From Pseudoclavibacter sp. RFBB5 (GTDB lineage Bacteria; Actinomycetota; Actinomycetes; Actinomycetales; Microbacteriaceae): 64,000 nucleotides of DNA. Position 1 is the first letter of the stretch. Each line of letters opens with the position of its first letter. Under the pieces are notes generated by a model. It was not told the origin of the DNA and did no database searches. It was given only the letters and a program-made list of their open reading frames with translations. The position numbers and the translations under genes are program-made. This document shows, in pieces, positions 41,458 through 50,820 of the stretch. The DNA lies in assembly GCF_002931555.1 (NCBI RefSeq), contig NZ_PSTZ01000003.1:186001-250000 (forward strand), in the 5' to 3' direction.

Positions 41458-42555
41458 ATGAGCGTGGAGCTCCCCAAGACCGAACAGCGCCGCAAGGCGC
41501 GAAGCACCGTGGTGCCGGGCGGAACCGACGACCTCTTCGACGGTCCGAAGTCCGACGTGCTGCGAGAGCGGCTCGACGCTGGATTGGCCGCGGTCGAGGC
41601 CCGCCTCCGCGCCGAGGTGCAGTACGCCGACGAGATCGCCGACGTCACCGCCCGCTACCTCCTCAACGCCGGCGGGAAGCGCCTGCGCCCCATGCTCACG
41701 GTGCTCTCGTCGCAGTTCGGCGAGACGCCGGGCTCCGACGATGTCATCACGGCAGCTGCCGCGGTCGAGCTCACGCACCTCGCATCGCTCTACCACGACG
41801 ACGTCATGGATGAGGCCGAGCTGCGTCGAGGCGTCGCCGCCGCGCACCTCCAGTGGGGCAACTCCATCGCGATCCTCGCCGGCGACCTGCTCTTCGCCCG
41901 TTCGAGCCTGCTCTTCTCCGAGCTGGGCCTTCGCGCCGTCCGGCTGCAGGCTTCGATCTTCGAGCGGCTCGTGCTCGGGCAGATGCGTGAGACGACCGGG
42001 CCGTCGGCCGGCACCGACCGCATCGACCACTACGTGGGTGTCCTCGCCGACAAGACGGGCTCCCTCATCTCCGCCGCCGCTCAGTTCGGCGCGATCGTGT
42101 CGAACGCACCAGAGCCGGTCGTCGCGGCGCTTGCCGAATACGGCGAGCGAGTCGGCGTCGCCTTCCAGCTCGCCGATGATGTCATCGACCTGCAGCAGAA
42201 CCCGGACACGACGGGCAAGCTCGCGGGCACCGACCTGCGTGCGGGTGTCGAGACCCTCCCTGTGCTGCTGCTGGAACGCCAGGCGGCCACCGACGAAGCG
42301 AGCCGCGACCTGCTGGAGCGCATCCGCACCCGCGTCGCCGGCGTCAACGAGCAACCGGAGGAGACTCGCGCGAGCGAGGAGGAGATCTCGAGCATCATCA
42401 CCGAACTCCGCGAGCACCGCGTGACGCAGCTCACGATCGACGAAGCCCAGAACTGGGTGACGCTCGCCGTCGAAGCCCTGCGGCCGCTGAAAGCCGGCCC
42501 GGCGAAGAACGCGCTCGAGCGCTTCGCCGCGGAGGTCGTCAGCCGCGATCGCTGA
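41458..42555 (+). CDS. Polyprenyl diphosphate synthase (menaquinone side chain)
   Basis: A 365-residue trans-isoprenyl diphosphate synthase. The first Asp-rich motif is YHDDVMDEAELRRG (DDxxD) and the second is FQLADDVIDLQQNPDTTGK. Residues before the first motif do not include the bulky FARM-type aromatic pair needed for short chains, so a long-chain (C35-C50) product is expected. Location after menG supports a menaquinone-tail role, as for mycobacterial GrcC1. ATG 41458 has AGGAG 4 nt upstream, and the upstream in-frame extension lacks a ribosome site. Confidence 0.9.
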   Translation: MSVELPKTEQRRKARSTVVPGGTDDLFDGPKSDVLRERLDAGLAAVEARLRAEVQYADEIADVTARYLLNAGGKRLRPMLTVLSSQFGETPGSDDVITAAAAVELTHLASLYHDDVMDEAELRRGVAAAHLQWGNSIAILAGDLLFARSSLLFSELGLRAVRLQASIFERLVLGQMRETTGPSAGTDRIDHYVGVLADKTGSLISAAAQFGAIVSNAPEPVVAALAEYGERVGVAFQLADDVIDLQQNPDTTGKLAGTDLRAGVETLPVLLLERQAATDEASRDLLERIRTRVAGVNEQPEETRASEEEISSIITELREHRVTQLTIDEAQNWVTLAVEALRPLKAGPAKNALERFAAEVVSRDR

Positions 42556-42642
42556 CCGAGACGTCCCGAGACGTCCCACCCCTGACCCCTTCCGGAGGAC
42601 GACACCTCGCGAGCCTCCACCTCGACCCTTCCTGGAGGACAT

Positions 42643-44007
42643 GTGACCACGCTCCGCCTTGCCATCGTCGGCGCAGGACCAGCCGGCATCTACGCGGCCG
42701 ACATCCTGCAGAAGATGGAGCGCCAGTTCGACCTGTCCATCGACCTCTTCGACAAGCTGCCAGCGCCGTACGGGCTCGTGCGGTACGGGGTCGCCCCTGA
42801 CCACCCGCGCATCAAGGGCATCATCAACGCCCTGCGCGAGGTGCTCGAATCCGGTGTCATGCGGGTGTTCGGCGGAGTGGAGTTCGGCAAGGACATCACG
42901 CTCGAGGACCTCAAGCAGCACTACCACGCGGTGATCTTCTCGACGGGAGCCATCCGCGACGCCTCCCTCGACATCCCAGGCATCGAGGCGCAGGGCAGCT
43001 ACGGTGCCGCGGACTTCGTGAACTGGTACGACGGGCACCCCGACGTGCCCCGGACGTGGCCGCTCGACGCTCGCGAGGTCGCCGTCATCGGCAACGGCAA
43101 CGTGGCGCTCGATGTCGCGCGCATGCTCGCGAAGCACCCGAAGGACCTCATGTCCACCGAGGTGCCGCAGAACGTGGTCGAGGGCCTCGAGGCGAGCCCC
43201 GTCACCGACGTGCACGTCTTCGGGCGACGCGGGCCCGCGCAGGTGAAGTTCACACCCCTCGAGCTGCGTGAGCTCGGCGAGGTGCCCGACGTGGACGTCA
43301 TCGTGTACGAGGACGACTTCGACCGCGACCCGGCGGCCGCCGAGCTCGCGAAGACGAACAAGCAGCTCATGGTCATCGGGCGCATCATGGGCAAGTGGCG
43401 CGGAGAACGGGAGCTCACCGCCTCGCGCCGCCTGCACCTGCACTTCTACTCGAAGCCGGATGCGGTGCTCACGGAGGACGGGCCAGACGGCGAGCGCGTC
43501 CGGGCGCTGCGGATCGAGCGCACGGAGCCGGACGCCGAGGGCGGCGTGCGCGGGACCGGCGAGTTCGTCGAGTACCCGGTGCAGGCCGTCTACCGGGCCA
43601 TCGGCTACTTCGGCTCGCCGCTCCCCGGCGTGCCGTTCGACGAGCATCATGGCGTCATCCCGAACCATGAGGGGCAGGTGTGGGACGACGACAACCAGCA
43701 GGTCAACGGCATGTACGCGACGGGGTGGATCAAGCGCGGCCCCATCGGCCTGATCGGGCACACGAAGTCGGACGCACTTGAGACGGTGACGCACCTCGTC
43801 GCGGATCAGGGCAATTGGTGGACTCCCGCCGATGCGAGCGAGGCCTCCGTCGTCGAGCTGCTCGAATCGCGTGGGGTGCGCTTCACCGACCTCGCTGGGT
43901 GGCGTCGTCTCGATGCGCACGAGCTTGCCCTCGGCGAGGCGAATGGCCGTGAGCGGATCAAGGTTGTGGATCGAGACGAGATGACGAGGATTTCCCGGGG
44001 CGAATAG
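42643..44007 (+). CDS. Ferredoxin/adrenodoxin-type NADP reductase, FprA-like
   Basis: A 454-residue FAD enzyme. The FAD-binding fold starts at the N-terminus (RLAIVGAGPAGIYAADIL) and the NADP-binding motif is VAVIGNGNVALDVARML. The substrate-side segment APYGLVRYGVAPDHPRIKGI is typical of FprA/adrenodoxin reductase. It moves electrons between NADPH and a ferredoxin. The GTG at 42643 has TGGAGG about 6 nt upstream. It follows the prenyl synthase by 87 nt, possibly on the same mRNA. Confidence 0.9.
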   Translation: MTTLRLAIVGAGPAGIYAADILQKMERQFDLSIDLFDKLPAPYGLVRYGVAPDHPRIKGIINALREVLESGVMRVFGGVEFGKDITLEDLKQHYHAVIFSTGAIRDASLDIPGIEAQGSYGAADFVNWYDGHPDVPRTWPLDAREVAVIGNGNVALDVARMLAKHPKDLMSTEVPQNVVEGLEASPVTDVHVFGRRGPAQVKFTPLELRELGEVPDVDVIVYEDDFDRDPAAAELAKTNKQLMVIGRIMGKWRGERELTASRRLHLHFYSKPDAVLTEDGPDGERVRALRIERTEPDAEGGVRGTGEFVEYPVQAVYRAIGYFGSPLPGVPFDEHHGVIPNHEGQVWDDDNQQVNGMYATGWIKRGPIGLIGHTKSDALETVTHLVADQGNWWTPADASEASVVELLESRGVRFTDLAGWRRLDAHELALGEANGRERIKVVDRDEMTRISRGE

Positions 44008-44279
44008 GGGTTTTGGTCGCCGTTCAAGAAGTGGGGAGTTCTGCCCATCGCGGAACGCTCGTTCACCTCGTACGCTCGGAGTACGCACAGAGAGCGGAAG
44101 AGATTTCGGGCCTGAACCGGTCCGAGTCAACACTTCAGCCGGCGGCTGAGCCGCGTCGCAATGGTCGTTCTGACCGCGGCGCGACACTGGGGGAGCTCGC
44201 CGTCGGCTGGAGATTCTTTGCCGGGGCGGTTCCGGGAACCGTTCGGCAAGATCAGCGCAGTTGGCGCAATGGGGCGCCG

Positions 44280-45851
44280 CTACTGGATGACGCTGGTGAG
44301 GCGGGCGACGTTGTCGAGCGCGCGGGTCAGGATGGGCCGCTGCCGCCACTCGTCGAGGGTCAGCTCGAAGCTGCGCTGCCTGTAGCCGTTCTCGACTTCG
44401 CGCATCCGGTTCACGAACTCTTCGCCGTGCACCATGAGCATGAGCTCTGCGTTGAGGGTGAACGAGCGCATGTCCATGTTGCTGGAGCCGATGAGGGTGA
44501 CGGAGTCGTCGAAGGTGATGTGCTTCGAGTGCAGGATGTAGGGGCGCCGGTACAGCATGATCCTGACGCCGGCGCGGAGGAGCGCCTCGTAGTAGGAGCG
44601 CTGGGCGTGGAAGACGAAGAACTGGTCGGCGATCTCGCCCACGAAGAGTTCGACGCTGACGCCTCGCTGCACGGCCGTCGTGATGGCGTACATGAGTGAA
44701 TCGTCTGGCACGAAGTAGGGGCTGACGATGACGATGCGCTCCCGCGCTGCGTAGAGCAGCTGGTTGAAGAGGCGCAGGTTGTTCTCGTTCTCGTAGCCGG
44801 GGCCGCTTGGGACGAGCTGGCAGGGGAACACGTCGTGCTGGTCGCCGGCTTCGATCTCGGCTTCCGCCTCGTCGGGTTCCGGGGTGACCGGGTCGTTCTC
44901 GAAGACGTCGGTGAGGAGCTCTTCTGTCTCGGCGTACCAGTCGGAGATGAAGACGGCGTTGACGCCGGTGACCATGGGCCCCTCCATGCGGAGCATGAGG
45001 TCTTTCCACTTGAGGTCGTCGCCGCCCGGCTTGGGGCCGCGGTGGTAGTCGCGGGAGATGAGGTTCTGTGAGCCGAGGTAGGCCGTGCGGCCGTCCACGA
45101 CGAGCAGCTTGCGATGGTTGCGCAGGTCGACGCGCTGCATGCCGCCCTGCCACGGGTAGAGCGAGAGCATCCGGTGCCAGTCGGCGCCGATCTGGGTGAG
45201 GCGGTGCTTCATCTTCTTGTAGCCGCGGTAGCGCATCGAGCCGACATGGTCGAAGAGGACGCGGACGGTCACGCCGCGCTGCACGGCGCGTTCGAGCGCG
45301 TCGAAGAACGGGGCGGTGGCGTCGTCGTGGCTCATGGCGTAGAAGAGCACGTTGACGTAGCTCTCGGCTTCGTCGATCTCGTCGGCCATTCGACGGATGG
45401 CCCGGTTGTAGGTGCCGTGCAGCTCGAGTCGGTTGCCGTCGGCGAGGGGGATCGCGGTGAGGTGCTCGCCGAGCTTGGTGACCTGGGCGAACCACGAGGG
45501 GCTCGTGATGACCTGCTCGGCCGGGGCGATCTGGTCGGTGGCGTCGCGGATGATGCCGTCGACCTGAGCCTGCATGCGTCGGCGGCGAGTTGGCAGCTGG
45601 TTCGTGCCGAACAGGAAGAAGAGGACGACGCCGAGGTAGGGGATGAGGATGATCGTGATGATCCAGGCGAGCGCCGTCGTGGGTCGCCGGTTTCGGGGAA
45701 TCACGACGACCGACGTGACGATGATGAGCACGTAGACCGTGGCGACCGCGCCGAGCCAGAATCCGGTGAGGCCGAGTTCCGGGTACCAGGGCATGAGCGC
45801 GCCGATGGCCGTGCTCGGGTCGAGCGCGGCCATCGGCGCCCCCGGGGGCAC
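44280..45851 (-). CDS. cls: Cardiolipin synthase
   Basis: A 523-residue phospholipase D-superfamily enzyme that joins two phosphatidylglycerols. Two N-terminal membrane helices are followed by two HKD motifs: HRKLLVVDGRTAYLGSQN and HSKHITFDDSVTLIGSSN. Length is slightly above the usual 480-500. The GTG start at 45851 shares one base with the yajQ stop (TAGTG), which suggests coupled translation. ATG 45833 is a possible alternative. Confidence 0.92.
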   Translation of the reverse strand: MPPGAPMAALDPSTAIGALMPWYPELGLTGFWLGAVATVYVLIIVTSVVVIPRNRRPTTALAWIITIILIPYLGVVLFFLFGTNQLPTRRRRMQAQVDGIIRDATDQIAPAEQVITSPSWFAQVTKLGEHLTAIPLADGNRLELHGTYNRAIRRMADEIDEAESYVNVLFYAMSHDDATAPFFDALERAVQRGVTVRVLFDHVGSMRYRGYKKMKHRLTQIGADWHRMLSLYPWQGGMQRVDLRNHRKLLVVDGRTAYLGSQNLISRDYHRGPKPGGDDLKWKDLMLRMEGPMVTGVNAVFISDWYAETEELLTDVFENDPVTPEPDEAEAEIEAGDQHDVFPCQLVPSGPGYENENNLRLFNQLLYAARERIVIVSPYFVPDDSLMYAITTAVQRGVSVELFVGEIADQFFVFHAQRSYYEALLRAGVRIMLYRRPYILHSKHITFDDSVTLIGSSNMDMRSFTLNAELMLMVHGEEFVNRMREVENGYRQRSFELTLDEWRQRPILTRALDNVARLTSVIQ

Positions 45852-46339
45852 TAGCGGCGGTTGACGAACTGGAGGTCGACGTCGACGTCGGCGCCCTTGA
45901 GCAGCGCCATCGTCGCCTGCAGATCGTCACGGCTCTTCGACGAGACACGGAGCTCGTCGCCCTGGATCTGCGCCTTCACGCTCTTGGGGCCTTCGTCGCG
46001 GATGAGCTTCGTGAGCTTCTTCGCGCTCGGCTGGTCGATGCCCTCCTTCAGGGAGGCTTCGATGCGGTACTCCTTGCCGGAGGCGTACGGCTCACCGACG
46101 TCGAGCGTCTTCAACGAGAAGCCGCGCTTGATGAACTTGGTCTGCAGGACATCGAGCACCGCCTTCACGCGCTCTTCGCTGGAGGCCTTGAGGAGGAGCT
46201 TCTCGCCAGACCAATCGACCGAGGCGCCGACGCCCTTGAAGTCATAGCGCGTCTCGAGCTCCTTCTGCGCTTGGTTGACGGCGTTGTCCGCCTCCATCTT
46301 GTCGACCTTGTTAACGACATCAAACGAGGAATCTGCCAT
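45851..46339 (-). CDS. YajQ family cyclic di-GMP/nucleotide-binding protein
   Basis: A 162-residue protein of the YajQ family, with two ferredoxin-like domains. Family features are the start [28 protein letters not shown], and [18 protein letters not shown]. Members bind c-di-GMP or RNA and act as partners of transcription factors in some bacteria. ATG 46339 is chosen because it gives the conserved start and a TACCAT box lies 7 nt upstream. The cls gene follows directly. Confidence 0.9.
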   Translation of the reverse strand: MADSSFDVVNKVDKMEADNAVNQAQKELETRYDFKGVGASVDWSGEKLLLKASSEERVKAVLDVLQTKFIKRGFSLKTLDVGEPYASGKEYRIEASLKEGIDQPSAKKLTKLIRDEGPKSVKAQIQGDELRVSSKSRDDLQATMALLKGADVDVDLQFVNRR

Positions 46340-46346
46340 GCCCACC

Positions 46347-46352
46347 ATGGTA
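46347..46352 (-). promoter_or_regulatory. -10 box TACCAT of yajQ-cls, leaderless start
   Basis: Reading leftward, TACCAT ends 7 nt before ATG 46339. Confidence 0.4.
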
Positions 46353-46399
46353 GCGAGGACCGCCGACAATCTCGTGAGCGGGGGTGCGTCCGCGTCGTT

Positions 46400-46428
46400 T
46401 CGACAAACCGGGTGGAAGTCGGTAGTCT
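46400..46428 (+). promoter_or_regulatory. Promoter of tRNA-Tyr
   Basis: TCGACA (46400-46405) and TAGTCT (46423-46428) are separated by 17 nt, about 35 nt before the mature tRNA 5' end. This is one of the best -35/-10 pairs in the window. Confidence 0.65.
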
Positions 46429-46462
46429 CTAGCCTGCACGTTTGCGCTTCGCGCTGTGCACT

Positions 46463-46544
46463 GGCGAGTTACCCAAGCGGCCAAAGGGATCTGACTGTAA
46501 ATCAGACTGCTCAGCATTCGGGGGTTCGAATCCCTCACTCGCCA
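46463..46544 (+). tRNA. tRNA-Tyr (anticodon GTA)
   Basis: A class II tRNA. The acceptor arms GGCGAGT (46463-46469) and ACTCGCC (46537-46543) pair fully, with discriminator A at 46544. The anticodon stem-loop is TCTGACTGTAAATCAGA with anticodon GTA at 46497-46499. A long variable arm follows and the T-arm GGGGGTTCGAATCCCTC is standard. The 3' CCA is not encoded. The terminator hairpin follows 8 nt later. Confidence 0.95.
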
Positions 46545-46552
46545 CGAACGCC

Positions 46553-46587
46553 ATGACGCGAGACATCCACCAGATGTCTCGCGTCAT
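46553..46587 (+). terminator. Terminator of tRNA-Tyr
   Basis: A perfect 14-bp stem, ATGACGCGAGACAT (46553-46566) with ATGTCTCGCGTCAT (46574-46587), and a 7-nt loop. It is also downstream of the convergent oxidoreductase gene. Confidence 0.8.
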
Positions 46588-46626
46588 TGCCATCTGGGCC
46601 TGGTCAGGCCGACGTCCCGGACGCCA

Positions 46627-47616
46627 TCACGCCTGCGCCTCCATCACGCCAGCGTGCCAGGCGTCGAGGAGACGCGCGACCGTGCGCGTCTGCTCCCACG
46701 GCATGGCGCGTGACTCGAGGCGACCGTCCCTCAGCGCGCGCGACACCGCATCCGCCTCGGCCGCGAACGGGTGCACCTGCGCCACCTCGATGCGACGCCT
46801 CTGCCCCTCGTGGATGTGGCTGAGCACGTTCGGCGACAGGTCGCGGTCGCCGAAGGCGTTCTCGAGGGTGATCCAGCCGCCATCTCCGACGATGTCGGCG
46901 CGCTTCGTGAGCTGGGTATCGATGGAGCATTCGACGAAGGCGGTGAAGCCGTCCGCCTCGACGCTGGCGGAGGAGTAGACGTCGACTCCAGCCTCGATGC
47001 GTCCGTGCGGGTTCGCGAGGTGTAGCTCCGGAAGCGCGATGCCGGCGGAGGCCGCGGTGCTGACGGCGAAGGAGACGGGGTAGCCGCCGACATCGAAGAT
47101 CGCTCCGCCCGCGAGCTTCGGGTCGAACAGGCGCCCGTCCCTGCTGCCGGCCGCGAAGCCGAACTGGGCGTGCACGTGCAGGGGCGCGGCGACCTGGCCC
47201 CACTTGAGGCGACGGTCGACGGCACGGGCAAGCGGGCTGAAGCGCTGCTTGTAGGCCTCCACGACGGGCAGGCCGGCGCGCTCGGCAGCCTCAAGGACCC
47301 GTTCCGTCTCGGCGGCGCTCGGGGCCAGCGGCTTCTCGCACAGCACTGCCTTCCCGGCCTCGAGCGCTGCGATCGCGAGCTCCGCGTGCGTCGTGTGCAC
47401 GGTAGCGACGTAGACGGCGTCGATGTCATCGCGCGCCAGGACCTCGGCGTAGGTCCCGGAGACCGCTGCCCCGTAACGGGCGGCGAAGGCCGATGCCCGT
47501 TCGGCGTCGCGGCTGGCGACCGCTCGCAGCTCGCCATGTTCGGAGCTCGGCAGCCACGTCGCGAACGACTCCGCGATCGCACCCGGCCCGAGGATGGCCC
47601 ACCTGGTCTTCTGCAT
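46627..47616 (-). CDS. Gfo/Idh/MocA family oxidoreductase
   Basis: A 329-residue NAD(P)-dependent sugar or polyol oxidoreductase. The nucleotide-binding start is RWAILGPGAIAESFA (GxGxxA), and AVLCEKPLAPS carries the conserved Glu-Lys-Pro. The C-terminal domain has GGAIFDVGGYPVSFA and related beta-sheet residues. The substrate is not readable. It is a monocistronic gene between tRNA-Tyr and a small membrane-protein gene. A TAGGTT box lies 6 nt before ATG 47616. Confidence 0.88.
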   Translation of the reverse strand: MQKTRWAILGPGAIAESFATWLPSSEHGELRAVASRDAERASAFAARYGAAVSGTYAEVLARDDIDAVYVATVHTTHAELAIAALEAGKAVLCEKPLAPSAAETERVLEAAERAGLPVVEAYKQRFSPLARAVDRRLKWGQVAAPLHVHAQFGFAAGSRDGRLFDPKLAGGAIFDVGGYPVSFAVSTAASAGIALPELHLANPHGRIEAGVDVYSSASVEADGFTAFVECSIDTQLTKRADIVGDGGWITLENAFGDRDLSPNVLSHIHEGQRRRIEVAQVHPFAAEADAVSRALRDGRLESRAMPWEQTRTVARLLDAWHAGVMEAQA

Positions 47617-47622
47617 GACGCG

Positions 47623-47628
47623 AACCTA
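47623..47628 (-). promoter_or_regulatory. -10 box TAGGTT of the oxidoreductase gene, leaderless start
   Basis: Reading leftward, TAGGTT ends 6 nt before ATG 47616. Confidence 0.5.
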
Positions 47629-47830
47629 CCCGAGCGGTCCGTCCAGCATCCACGGGAGGTTCCCTGGGGGTTCTGCGATGAGTGGCCCTCGCCGACGCTG
47701 GCCGGGAGCACGCCGATCCCGCACCTGGGCGTCACCCGCACAGACGCTGATCGTTCACCCGCGAGGACCAACCGCGGCGACGGTCAGGCCAGAATTGGCG
47801 CACAGCTGTCGACGAGGACCGGAGAAGACC

Positions 47831-48061
47831 GTGACCGCACCGAAGCAAGACAGGGACCCCGTCAGCAGCTACCGCCCCCGGCTCGCGCCCTGGGCCATAG
47901 GCATCGCCATCGGCGTCGCGATCGGGATCGTGATCTCCGTCATCCTGGCGATGACCCCGGCCTTCACGGTCGCGTTCATGATGACGGGCATCGCTCTGGG
48001 CGTCGGCTTCGCGATCGCCCTGCAGGCCGCCTTCGACGACATGGCGAGCAAGAAGAAGTAG
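47831..48061 (+). CDS. Small two-helix membrane protein
   Basis: A 76-residue protein: short hydrophilic start (MTAPKQDRDPVSSYRPRLAP), helices WAIGIAIGVAIGIVISVILA and FTVAFMMTGIALGVGFAIAL, and a basic end DDMASKKK. GTG 47831 is chosen because GGAG lies about 8 nt upstream and it gives a clean topology. No family is recognised. It is convergent with the transporter gene, 3 nt away. Confidence 0.65.
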   Translation: MTAPKQDRDPVSSYRPRLAPWAIGIAIGVAIGIVISVILAMTPAFTVAFMMTGIALGVGFAIALQAAFDDMASKKK

Positions 48062-48064
48062 CAG

Positions 48065-49240
48065 TCACACCGTCGCGGCGAGTGCCAGCGTCGCGAGGGG
48101 CACGATGATCGCGACCCCCACGAGTCCGAGCGCGACGAAGCGCAACCACGAGATCGTCACGCCCAGTGACACGAGACGCTCGTGCCAGAGCAGCGTCGCG
48201 AGCGAGGCCCACGGCGTGACGAGCGGTCCGAGGTTGACGCCGATGAGCAACGCGACCAATCGGGCGGGGCTGTCGGCGACGGGTTCGAGGGCGAGGTAGG
48301 CGGGCAGGTTGTTGATGCCGTTGGCGCTCGCGGCGCCGATCGCCGCCAGCTGCAGGAGGCTGAGCGGGTCGTCGCCACGCCCCGAGACGGCGGCGAGCAG
48401 CTCGCTCAGCCCGTGCGCGTGGGCGGCCTCGACGAGCACGAACAGCGACCCGGCGATGCCGAGCGCCTGCCAGGGCACGAGGCCGAAGCGCAGCGCATCC
48501 CGCCGACGCGCGGCGAACGCGCCGACGAGCAGGAGCGCGGCGGCGCCCGCCGGAACCGCCACTTCGACGCCGGAGACCAGCAGTGGCAGCAGCAGGGCAG
48601 TCACGACCGACGAGAAAATCAGCAGCGGCCGATCCGGGATGCTCGTGGGCGTCGGCATGCGGTACCGCCGGTCGAGCTGGCGGCGGAAGACGAACGACAG
48701 GATGGCGGCGCTCGCGACCACGCCTACGAGCGCCGGTGCCCACGTCAGCGCGAGGAACTGGAGAGGCCCGCCCTCGAACGACCGAGCCGCGAGCAGGCTC
48801 GTGAGGTTCGAGACCGGGAGGAAGAGGGATGCGGTGTTCGCGAGCCAGACGGTCGCGAGCGCGAACGGGATGGGTGAGACGCCGACGTGCACGGCGAGCA
48901 GCACGACCACCGGGGTGACGAGCACGGCGGTCGTGTCGAGAGAGAGGAAGGCGGTGCTCACGACAGCGAGCAGGAGCACGAGCATCCACAGCAGCCACAG
49001 GCGGCCCCGGCCGAGCTTCGCGAGCCGGTCGGCGAGCGCCGAGAAGACGCCGGCCTCGCTCGCCAGCTCCGCGACGATCGTGATGCCCACGACGAACGCC
49101 AGCACGGGTATCACCCGCTCGCCCAGCTCCAGCAGCTCGGGAGCTGGCAGCACACCGGTGGCCGCGACGACGACCGCCGCGACGACGAGCACGGCGGTGG
49201 CGATGAGTGGGGCGACGCGGGACGCGGGGGACTCGGCCAT
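48065..49240 (-). CDS. ArsB/NhaD-superfamily anion or ion transporter
   Basis: A 391-residue membrane protein with 10-11 helices. The pattern FLSLDTTAVLVTPVVVLLA and the later ASANGINNLPAYLALEP correspond to the two half-repeat loop motifs of the ArsB/NhaD (ion transporter superfamily) fold. Substrate could be arsenite, dicarboxylate, citrate or Na+. No arsR, arsC or other arsenic gene is nearby, so an arsenite role is not supported by context. Divergent from the ABC transporter pair. Confidence 0.75.
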   Translation of the reverse strand: MAESPASRVAPLIATAVLVVAAVVVAATGVLPAPELLELGERVIPVLAFVVGITIVAELASEAGVFSALADRLAKLGRGRLWLLWMLVLLLAVVSTAFLSLDTTAVLVTPVVVLLAVHVGVSPIPFALATVWLANTASLFLPVSNLTSLLAARSFEGGPLQFLALTWAPALVGVVASAAILSFVFRRQLDRRYRMPTPTSIPDRPLLIFSSVVTALLLPLLVSGVEVAVPAGAAALLLVGAFAARRRDALRFGLVPWQALGIAGSLFVLVEAAHAHGLSELLAAVSGRGDDPLSLLQLAAIGAASANGINNLPAYLALEPVADSPARLVALLIGVNLGPLVTPWASLATLLWHERLVSLGVTISWLRFVALGLVGVAIIVPLATLALAATV

Positions 49241-49291
49241 GGCTGAGCAAGTTTAGGCCCGCGATACGGCCCCGATGTCGGTGCTCGCTCG

Positions 49292-49297
49292 TAGGAT
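49292..49297 (+). promoter_or_regulatory. -10 box TAGGAT of the ABC transporter operon, leaderless start
   Basis: TAGGAT ends 6 nt before ATG 49304. Confidence 0.55.
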
Positions 49298-49303
49298 TCG
49301 AGC

Positions 49304-50086
49304 ATGAGCGCGAACGATGACGTTGCGAGCCGCGAGGCGGCCGTCGTCGTGAGCGCGCTGCACGTCAGACGCGGCGGCAAGGCGGTGTTCGACGGGCTGG
49401 AGCTCTCGATTCCCCGCGGGCAGATCACCGGTCTCCTCGGCCCATCCGGATGTGGGAAGACGACCCTCATGCGCGCCATCGTCGGCGTGCAGAAGACGGC
49501 GGGTGGCACCGTGACGGTGCTCGGCGAGCCCGCCGGATCGCGGCAGCTCCGCTCCCGCGTCTCCTACGCGACGCAGGCCGCATCCGTCTACGACGACCTG
49601 ACCGTGGCGCAGAACCTCAGCTACTTCGCGAGCGTGCTCGGAAGCAGGCGCGCCGACCTCGGCGCGCTCATCGACCGCGTCGGGCTCACCGGGCAGGCCA
49701 GGCAGAAGGTCGAGTCGCTGAGCGGCGGGCAGAAGAACCGCGTCTCCCTCGCGGTGGCGATGCTCGGGGACCCGGAGGTGCTCGTGCTCGACGAACCCAC
49801 CGTCGGCCTCGACCCCGTGCTGCGCCAGGACCTGTGGGCGCTGTTCCGCTCACTCGCCGACGATGGCGCGACCCTGTTCGTCAGCAGCCACGTCATGGAT
49901 GAGGCCATGCGCTGCGATCGCCTCATCCTGATGCGGGATGGCCACCTCATCGCCGACACCACCCCGCCGGAGCTCCTCCGTGAGACAGGCACCAGCGACG
50001 CGGATGCGGCCTTCCTCGCCCTCATCGAACGCGGCGATACGAGCCACGGGCGACACGCGGGGTCCGAGGAAGGGGCCGCATCGTGA
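49304..50086 (+). CDS. ABC transporter ATP-binding protein
   Basis: A 260-residue ABC ATPase of the ABC-2 (DrrA/Nod/CcmA-like) type. Walker A is LGPSGCGKTTL, Q-loop YATQAASVYDDLT, signature LSGGQKNR, Walker B VLVLDEPTVGLD, and switch His in FVSSHVMDE. It energises the permease encoded next, with a 4-nt overlap. The cargo (drug, lipid or polysaccharide) is not identifiable. Confidence 0.92.
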   Translation: MSANDDVASREAAVVVSALHVRRGGKAVFDGLELSIPRGQITGLLGPSGCGKTTLMRAIVGVQKTAGGTVTVLGEPAGSRQLRSRVSYATQAASVYDDLTVAQNLSYFASVLGSRRADLGALIDRVGLTGQARQKVESLSGGQKNRVSLAVAMLGDPEVLVLDEPTVGLDPVLRQDLWALFRSLADDGATLFVSSHVMDEAMRCDRLILMRDGHLIADTTPPELLRETGTSDADAAFLALIERGDTSHGRHAGSEEGAAS

Positions 50087-50817
50087 GCCCCACCAGAACG
50101 TTCGCGACGGCCGGGCGCGTGCTCAGGCAGCTCCGCCACGACCCGCGCTCCATCGTGCTCATGGTCGTCGCCCCGAGCCTGCTCGTCGGCCTCTTCGCCT
50201 GGCTGTTCTCCGAGCAGGACGGCGTGTTCCAGCGGCTGGGCCCGGCGATCCTGGCGTTGTTCCCGTTCATCATCATGTTCCTCATCACGAGCATCACGAC
50301 CCTCAGGGAACGCCGCTCGGGCACGCTCGAGCGGCTCATGACGACGCCGCTCGCGAAGGGCGACTTCATCGTCGGCTACGCGCTCGCGTTCGCCGTCGCC
50401 GCGGTGGCGCAGGCCATCGTCACCGTGGCGTTCGCCGTGATCGTGTGCGGCCTGAGCGTGGAGGGCCCGCTGTGGCAGCTTGGCCTCGTCGCGGTGGCGG
50501 ATGCGCTGCTCGGCACCGCGCTGGGGCTGCTCGCGAGCGCGTTCGCGCGCACCGAGTTCCAGGCAGTGCAGTTCATGCCCGTGCTCGTCATCCCGCAGAT
50601 CCTGCTCGGCGGCATCCTCATGCCCCGCGACCAGATGCCGGACGCGCTGCAGGCGATCTCCGACTGGCTGCCGCTGAGCTACGGCATCGACGCCATCAAC
50701 GCGGTCACGGCGGGGAGCTCGGCATGGGACCTGTGGGCGCCCGTCCTCGTCATCCTCGCGTTCGCGGTCGGCGCGCTCATCCTGGGCTCGCTCACCCTTC
50801 GCCGTCGAACCGGGTAG
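50083..50817 (+). CDS. ABC-2 type permease
   Basis: A 244-residue membrane protein with six helices (VLMVVAPSLLVGLFAWLF, IIMFLITSITTLRERR and four later). The cytoplasmic TLRERRSGTLERLMTTPL motif and the LGLLASAFARTEFQAVQFMPVLVIPQILLGGI region are characteristic of DrrB-like ABC-2 permeases. The start GTG overlaps the ATPase stop. It forms an exporter with the ATPase. Confidence 0.9.
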   Translation: MSPTRTFATAGRVLRQLRHDPRSIVLMVVAPSLLVGLFAWLFSEQDGVFQRLGPAILALFPFIIMFLITSITTLRERRSGTLERLMTTPLAKGDFIVGYALAFAVAAVAQAIVTVAFAVIVCGLSVEGPLWQLGLVAVADALLGTALGLLASAFARTEFQAVQFMPVLVIPQILLGGILMPRDQMPDALQAISDWLPLSYGIDAINAVTAGSSAWDLWAPVLVILAFAVGALILGSLTLRRRTG

Positions 50818-50820
50818 ACG

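Noticed and set aside
44008-44279. A possible small gene between fprA and cls
   Set aside because: Only an alternative-frame ORF (44161-44385) with no ribosome site or known motif, which overlaps cls on the other strand. I see nothing else in this 272-bp gap.
41353-45948. A 1531-codon open frame on the minus strand across menG, the prenyl synthase, fprA and cls
   Set aside because: It is antisense to four recognisable genes, Arg/His/Pro/Ala-rich, with no domain. Such frames are common in high-GC DNA.
46463-46587. tRNA-Tyr as an integration site for a genomic island
   Set aside because: The flanking genes are ordinary and no integrase or repeated tRNA 3' end was seen nearby.
48065-49240. An arsenic resistance locus
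   Set aside because: Only the transporter fold suggests it. No arsR, arsC or acr3 genes are adjacent.
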